From contig JALSSG010000211.1 of NCBI GenBank assembly GCA_026984355.1, positions 1 through 8,279 of the forward strand: a stretch of DNA of 8,279 bases. The letters are read 5' to 3'. Positions 4,815 to 8,279 of this stretch are shown one piece after another. The position numbers and the translations under genes were made by a program. A model generated the notes under the pieces. That model was not told the DNA's origin and did not search any database. It saw nothing but the letters and a program-made list of their open reading frames with translations. How positions within the stretch are numbered: the stretch's first letter is position 1; every line of letters starts with the position of its first letter. The stretch comes from Hydrogenothermaceae bacterium. GTDB taxonomy: Bacteria > Aquificota > Aquificia > Aquificales > Hydrogenothermaceae.

Positions 4815-6076
4815 ACTACCTCTTTTTTTAATTTATTTAAATAATCTTTATCAAGAAATCTATTTTTAAACTCATCTACGAAGATAGCTGCTTCTCTTCC
4901 ATTTATAATTCTATGGTCAAAACTAAATGTTATCTTTGTTTTTCCTCTTATTTCTGTTCCTATAGCTACTATTCCTACTCTTTCAGGAGGAATTATAGCA
5001 TCAAAAGAAAGTATATTAAACATGCCTAAATTAGACAAAGAAAATGTAGAACCTGTAAGGTCTTCTAACGTTAGTTTTCTTTGTTTTGCTTTTTCTTTTA
5101 GTTTATTTAAATCATCTGCAATTTCTTTTAAGCTCTTTAGATTTACATTTTTTATTACTGGAACAAAAAGTTCTTCCTCAACAGCTATAGCAACGCAAAT
5201 ATTACTGTTTGGGTATACTTTGTAGATATCGCCTTCAAGTTTTGCCCTTGTTCTGTAATGGTTTTGCATAGTATCTCCAAGTATTTTTATAAGCCATACT
5301 GTAAGAGTAATCCCCTCTATATCTGGAATATTACCTGTTTTTATCTCTTCATATATATGAAAAACAGGAATAGATATACTCCTTTGTAGATTTTCTATAA
5401 CTCTTTTTTGAACATCTGATATTGGAACGATTTGTGGTATATTATTATTCTGAATAAATTTTAGAATATCTTTTTTGGAAATTTTTTCTTTTTTTATCTG
5501 TTTTACAACCTCTTCTAGAGAGAGATTATACTTTTGCAAAATCTCAAGAGCTTCTTTAGTGAAAAAGTTTTTATAAAAAAGTTCTTTTATATCTTTTTCA
5601 TGAGCAGGAACAGGCAAAAGACCCTGTTCTTGATATTTTTTAATATCTATTCCAAGTTCCTTTGCAAGCTTCTTAGCAGAAGGAGAAGCAGAAGACTCAG
5701 GAAGTTCTATCTTCTCTTCCTCTTGCTTTATCTGTTCTAAAACTTTTTTTTCTAATTCTTCTTTAGATTCTTTATGTTTTTCTTTTATATCCTTACTAAT
5801 TTCTTCTTTATGGGAAGATTTTTCTTTCCCTTTTTCAACATCTGTTTCAATTACAGCTATTTGTGTTCCTACAGGTACTTCCTCTCCTTCTTCTACAAAA
5901 ATCTTTTTTAAAATACCTGAACGAAAAGACGGAACTTCCATAACAGCTTTATCTGTTTCTACCTCAACTACAGGCTCATTTTCCTGTACATAATCTCCCT
6001 CTTTTTTTAACCATCTTACAATCTTTCCAGTTTCCATAGTATCTGTAAGTTGTGGCATTGTAATTTTATATTCCAT
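4811..6076 (-). CDS. pdhC: Dihydrolipoyl acyltransferase, E2 of a 2-oxoacid (probably pyruvate) dehydrogenase complex
   Basis: This 421-residue E2 transfers the acyl group from lipoate to CoA and forms the core of the cytoplasmic complex. An N-terminal lipoyl domain spans residues 1-78, with the lipoyl-lysine Lys43 in ETDKAVMEV. A charged Lys/Glu linker follows (about 80-125), then a peripheral-subunit-binding segment (about 130-167, SPSAKKLAKELGI...KDIKELF) and a second similar one (about 173-208, TKEALEILQKYNLSLEEV...ISKKDILKFI). The catalytic domain covers about 215-415. Its motif reads FDHRIINGREAAIF: His388 is present, but position 392 is Asn where the family normally has Asp. The start overlaps E1 beta by 11 nt, and GGGGAAG upstream is a good ribosome site. 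The complex is probably pyruvate-specific, but acetoin or branched-chain substrates cannot be excluded. Confidence 0.93.
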   Translation of the reverse strand: MEYKITMPQLTDTMETGKIVRWLKKEGDYVQENEPVVEVETDKAVMEVPSFRSGILKKIFVEEGEEVPVGTQIAVIETDVEKGKEKSSHKEEISKDIKEKHKESKEELEKKVLEQIKQEEEKIELPESSASPSAKKLAKELGIDIKKYQEQGLLPVPAHEKDIKELFYKNFFTKEALEILQKYNLSLEEVVKQIKKEKISKKDILKFIQNNNIPQIVPISDVQKRVIENLQRSISIPVFHIYEEIKTGNIPDIEGITLTVWLIKILGDTMQNHYRTRAKLEGDIYKVYPNSNICVAIAVEEELFVPVIKNVNLKSLKEIADDLNKLKEKAKQRKLTLEDLTGSTFSLSNLGMFNILSFDAIIPPERVGIVAIGTEIRGKTKITFSFDHRIINGREAAIFVDEFKNRFLDKDYLNKLKKEVV

Positions 6077-7043
6077 GCTTTCTTCCCCACTTTATAATAA
6101 GACTGGCTATTTTTTCAGGTGTAGGAATAGAAGCAAGTTCAAGAGTCCTATTATATGGTGTTGGAACATCCTCAGAACCTATCTTAAGTGGAGGTGCATC
6201 AAGCTCATAAAATACTTCTTCTAATACTTTATTGATAATTTCATTTGCATATGACCCTGTTTTAGGTTCTTCTGTTATTACAACTAACCTTTTTGTCTTT
6301 TTAACAGAATTTGCAATAGTAGAAATATCAAGAGGATTTATAGAACAAAGGTCTATAACTTCACAGGTTGTATTTAGCTCTTTTTCTATTATAGGAACTA
6401 CTTTTAGTGTATCATGCAACATTTTTAGATAAGAAACTATAGTAATTCCTTCACCTTCCTTTTTAATCCTTGCTCTATATGGAGAAAAATTTTTTTCTTC
6501 TTCAATTTCCATTTTTTCAGGATATAAAAGTGTATGTTCCAGAAATATTACAGGGTCATCTGTAGTTATTGCATATTTTAGTCCATAGTATGCAGTAGTA
6601 GCATCAGAAGCAACAAAAACTCTAAGTCCAGGCACAGAAGCAAAAAATCTCTCTAGACTCTGTGAATGTTGTGCGGCAAGTTGCTTAGCTACCCCTTGTG
6701 GCATTCTTATAACAACAGGAAGAACGATTTTACCACCACTCATATACCTGATTTTTGCAAGCTGATTTACTATCTGGTCCATTGCAAGAAGTGAGAAGTT
6801 TACTGTCATAATCTCTGCTATTGGTCTTAGACCTCCTATAGCCATACCTATAGCTGTTCCTACTATTGAATTTTCAGCTATTGGAGTGTCTATTACTCTT
6901 TTTCTCCCATACTTTGCATATAAGCCTTCTGTTACTTTATAGTTTCCACCATAAAAACCTACATCTTCACCAAGAATAACAACAGAAGGGTCTTTTTCCA
7001 TCATTTCGTCCATAGCTTTGTTTAAAGCTTCACGATATAACAT
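6066..7043 (-). CDS. pdhB: 2-oxoacid (pyruvate) dehydrogenase E1 component, beta subunit
   Basis: At 325 residues this is full length for the E1 beta chain of alpha2beta2 dehydrogenases. Together with the alpha chain it decarboxylates a 2-oxoacid using thiamine diphosphate and reductively acylates the lipoyl domain of E2. Visible family motifs are LGEDVGFYGG (residues 24-33), DTPIAENSIVG (52-62, with Glu58 expected to activate the thiamine ring), AAQHSQSLERFF with His126, VPGLRVFVAS, and DDPVIFLEH. The start codon lies inside the end of the alpha gene (14-nt overlap), preceded by GTGAGGTG as ribosome site. The 3' end overlaps E2 by 11 nt. The order alpha-beta-E2 fits pyruvate, acetoin and branched-chain complexes alike. 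No E3 (dihydrolipoyl dehydrogenase) is linked here, so the complex must borrow one encoded elsewhere. Confidence 0.95.
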   Translation of the reverse strand: MLYREALNKAMDEMMEKDPSVVILGEDVGFYGGNYKVTEGLYAKYGRKRVIDTPIAENSIVGTAIGMAIGGLRPIAEIMTVNFSLLAMDQIVNQLAKIRYMSGGKIVLPVVIRMPQGVAKQLAAQHSQSLERFFASVPGLRVFVASDATTAYYGLKYAITTDDPVIFLEHTLLYPEKMEIEEEKNFSPYRARIKKEGEGITIVSYLKMLHDTLKVVPIIEKELNTTCEVIDLCSINPLDISTIANSVKKTKRLVVITEEPKTGSYANEIINKVLEEVFYELDAPPLKIGSEDVPTPYNRTLELASIPTPEKIASLIIKWGRKHGI

Positions 7044-8001
7044 CTATACACACCTCACAAAACACATCGTTATATAACTCTTCTAACGGTGGTTCTGGAG
7101 AATTTAAGGCAAACTCTACAGCTTCTTCTACTATTTGTTGAACCTTATCATCAACAAATTTTATATACTCCTGTGTAAGAAGTCCTTTCTCTAAACCTTT
7201 TTTCTTTAGATTTTCTATAGGGTCTTTATCTTTTGCTATTTTTAATTCTCTTGGAGAACGATAATCTCCAGTATCACTCATAGAGTGAGGTTCATATCTA
7301 TAGGTGAGAGCTTCTATAAAGTATGGCTTACCTTCTGTTTCTACATATTCTTTTGCTTTTTTTACAGTTTCAAAAACTTCAAAAACATCCATGCCATCTA
7401 TTTGAACTGCTGGCATATAGTCCTTTGCTTTCTTATATAAATCAGCAAAAGGAGAAGCTCTATCTACTCTTGTTCCAATTGCATAATAGTTATTCTCACA
7501 AAGAAAAATCACTGGAACCTGCCATGTTGCAGCCATATTTATAGCTTCAAAAAAATTACCACTATTTGTAGCTCCATCACCAAAAGATGCTAAAACACCA
7601 GTTGTATCACCTGTATATTTTCTTGCATATGCTGCTCCTACTGCGTGAGGAAGATGAGCTCCTACTATTGCATTTCCACCATAAAAATTAAATTTTGGGT
7701 CATAAAGGTGCATAGAACCACCTTTACCTTTGGATACTCCTGTTATTTTTCCAAACAACTCAGCCATTACATATTTTGGCTCCATACCTCTTGCAAGAGC
7801 ATATACATGCTCTCTGTAATGTACAAATATATCTCCTTTACCAAATCCTAATACAGCTCCAACATGTACAGCTTCTTCACCAATAGCAAGATGAAGAAAA
7901 CCTCCAATATTACCTTTCATATATTCTTCTTTTGCTCTAAGTTCAAAGACCCTACCTAATTTCATTAAATAATAGAATTGCTCTGCATAAGATTTACTCA
8001 T
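7030..8001 (-). CDS. pdhA: 2-oxoacid (pyruvate) dehydrogenase E1 component, alpha subunit
   Basis: This 323-residue E1 alpha chain has the thiamine diphosphate/Mg motif at residues 141-171: GDGATNS, then NFFEAINMAA, ending in ENN. The family motif HYREHVYALARG (61-72) is present, as is the regulatory-loop-like YRYEPHSMSDTGDYRSPRE (234-252), in which His239 is expected to contact the cofactor and the lipoyl domain. It partners E1 beta directly downstream, with a 14-nt overlap. AAGGGG lies 6 nt before the ATG, a strong ribosome site, and this is the first gene of the operon, facing an ExeA-type ATPase across a 72-nt gap. Length and motifs match pyruvate/acetoin-type alpha subunits better than the longer branched-chain type. 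The exact substrate is an inference. Confidence 0.95.
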   Translation of the reverse strand: MSKSYAEQFYYLMKLGRVFELRAKEEYMKGNIGGFLHLAIGEEAVHVGAVLGFGKGDIFVHYREHVYALARGMEPKYVMAELFGKITGVSKGKGGSMHLYDPKFNFYGGNAIVGAHLPHAVGAAYARKYTGDTTGVLASFGDGATNSGNFFEAINMAATWQVPVIFLCENNYYAIGTRVDRASPFADLYKKAKDYMPAVQIDGMDVFEVFETVKKAKEYVETEGKPYFIEALTYRYEPHSMSDTGDYRSPRELKIAKDKDPIENLKKKGLEKGLLTQEYIKFVDDKVQQIVEEAVEFALNSPEPPLEELYNDVFCEVCIDVIS

Positions 8002-8073
8002 GAATATCCCCTTAAAGACGAAAATTATGGTATCATTACTCTTAAATCTAATAGGGAAAATAGATTATGTCAA
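8002..8073. promoter_or_regulatory. Divergent promoter region between pdhA and the ExeA-type gene
   Basis: Two -10-like boxes sit almost on top of each other in opposite directions. On the plus strand TGGTATCAT (8028-8036) is an extended -10. On the minus strand CATAAT (8029-8024) would start a leader of about 16 nt reaching the AAGGGG site of pdhA. No good -35 boxes are present on either side. Such overlap would make the two promoters compete. Confidence 0.35.
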
Positions 8074-8279
8074 ATGAATTATTTTATGGATTTTTATGGC
8101 TTTAAAAAAGACCCATTTGAAACAAATGACGATATAAGTATGTACTATCTATCTTCTGTTCATAAACCTGTTCTGGCTCGCCTGTATAAGTCTGTATATG
8201 AAGACGGAATAGACGTTATTTTAGGTGAAGATGGAACAGGAAAAACTATAACGGCTAAAAAGCTAATTTCTGAACTAAA
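8074..8279 (+). CDS. ExeA/GspA-type AAA ATPase, N-terminal part (partial)
   Basis: The first 68 residues are visible; the right edge cuts the gene. The opening MNYFMDFYGFKKDPFETNDD followed by MYYLSSVHKPVLARLYKSV is the characteristic start of ExeA/GspA-like P-loop ATPases. The Walker A motif GEDGTGKT follows at residues 53-60, and GIDVILGEDGTGKT occupies the usual distance from the N-terminus. Members act in type II secretion assembly (GspA), or as related ATPases in transposition and pilus or secretion systems; nothing here decides which. The start is uncertain: ATG at 8074 has GGG 17 nt upstream, and ATG at 8086 is an in-frame alternative that would begin MDFYGF, the commonest family start. 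Walker B and the C-terminal region are outside the window. Confidence 0.85.
   Translation, partial: MNYFMDFYGFKKDPFETNDDISMYYLSSVHKPVLARLYKSVYEDGIDVILGEDGTGKTITAKKLISEL

Noticed and set aside
5022..5740. Two plus-strand open frames opposite E2
   Set aside because: Both are antisense to the E2 coding sequence, Phe/Leu/Ser-rich as expected from complementing Lys/Glu-rich codons.
6232..7851. Plus-strand open frames opposite E1 beta and E1 alpha
   Set aside because: They are antisense shadows of well-conserved genes.
1..8279. CRISPR array, insertion sequence or prophage segment
   Set aside because: No regularly spaced repeats, terminal inverted repeats, transposase or phage genes were seen. 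The partial ExeA-type ATPase can resemble transposition ATPases, but nothing mobile flanks it within the window.

Overview
The window is AT-rich DNA (mostly A/T in and between genes) carrying two strikingly GC-rich stable-RNA genes: the SRP RNA is about 70% GC by my count. Low-GC coding DNA with GC-rich structural RNA is typical of a thermophile. Together with the gene families present, this makes me think of an Aquificota bacterium (Hydrogenothermaceae, e.g. a Sulfurihydrogenibium-like organism). That is an inference from composition and gene content, not an identification.

Layout. (1) Positions 1-326, minus strand: the 5' part of a succinate dehydrogenase/fumarate reductase iron-sulfur subunit, cut by the window edge. 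(2) 327-490: a divergent AT-rich intergenic region with a good -10 box for the rightward genes. (3) 491-2790, plus strand: a tightly packed accessory run of a ribbon-helix-helix protein with a coiled-coil tail, a RadC/JAB-domain protein, a small exported protein of unknown function, and a probable lipoprotein alpha/beta-hydrolase with a GHSQG nucleophile elbow. The hydrolase reading frame has no ATG/GTG/TTG start that would include its signal peptide; an AUU start is the best fit. (4) 2831-4173, plus strand: class I fructose-1,6-bisphosphatase followed 2 nt later by a CrcB/Fluc fluoride channel. (5) 4175-4399, minus strand: tRNA-Ser(GGA) followed by the small bacterial SRP RNA, converging on crcB and ending 1 nt from its stop codon. 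(6) 4437-8001, minus strand: a 2-oxoacid dehydrogenase operon, E1 alpha - E1 beta - E2 - HEPN-like protein, with every junction overlapping. No E3 gene lies in the window. (7) 8074-8279, plus strand: the start of an ExeA/GspA-type AAA ATPase, divergent from the E1 operon.

How the genes work together. The window samples central carbon metabolism: a TCA-cycle iron-sulfur subunit, the gluconeogenic FBPase, and a probable pyruvate dehydrogenase complex. It also holds housekeeping RNA genes and one accessory cassette. The points most worth a second look are the AUU-start lipoprotein hydrolase beside an uncharacterised exported protein, the HEPN-like gene coupled to E2, and the atypical E2 (Asn where the family has the active-site Asp, and two degenerate peripheral-subunit-binding segments). 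I see no CRISPR array, insertion sequence or phage gene.
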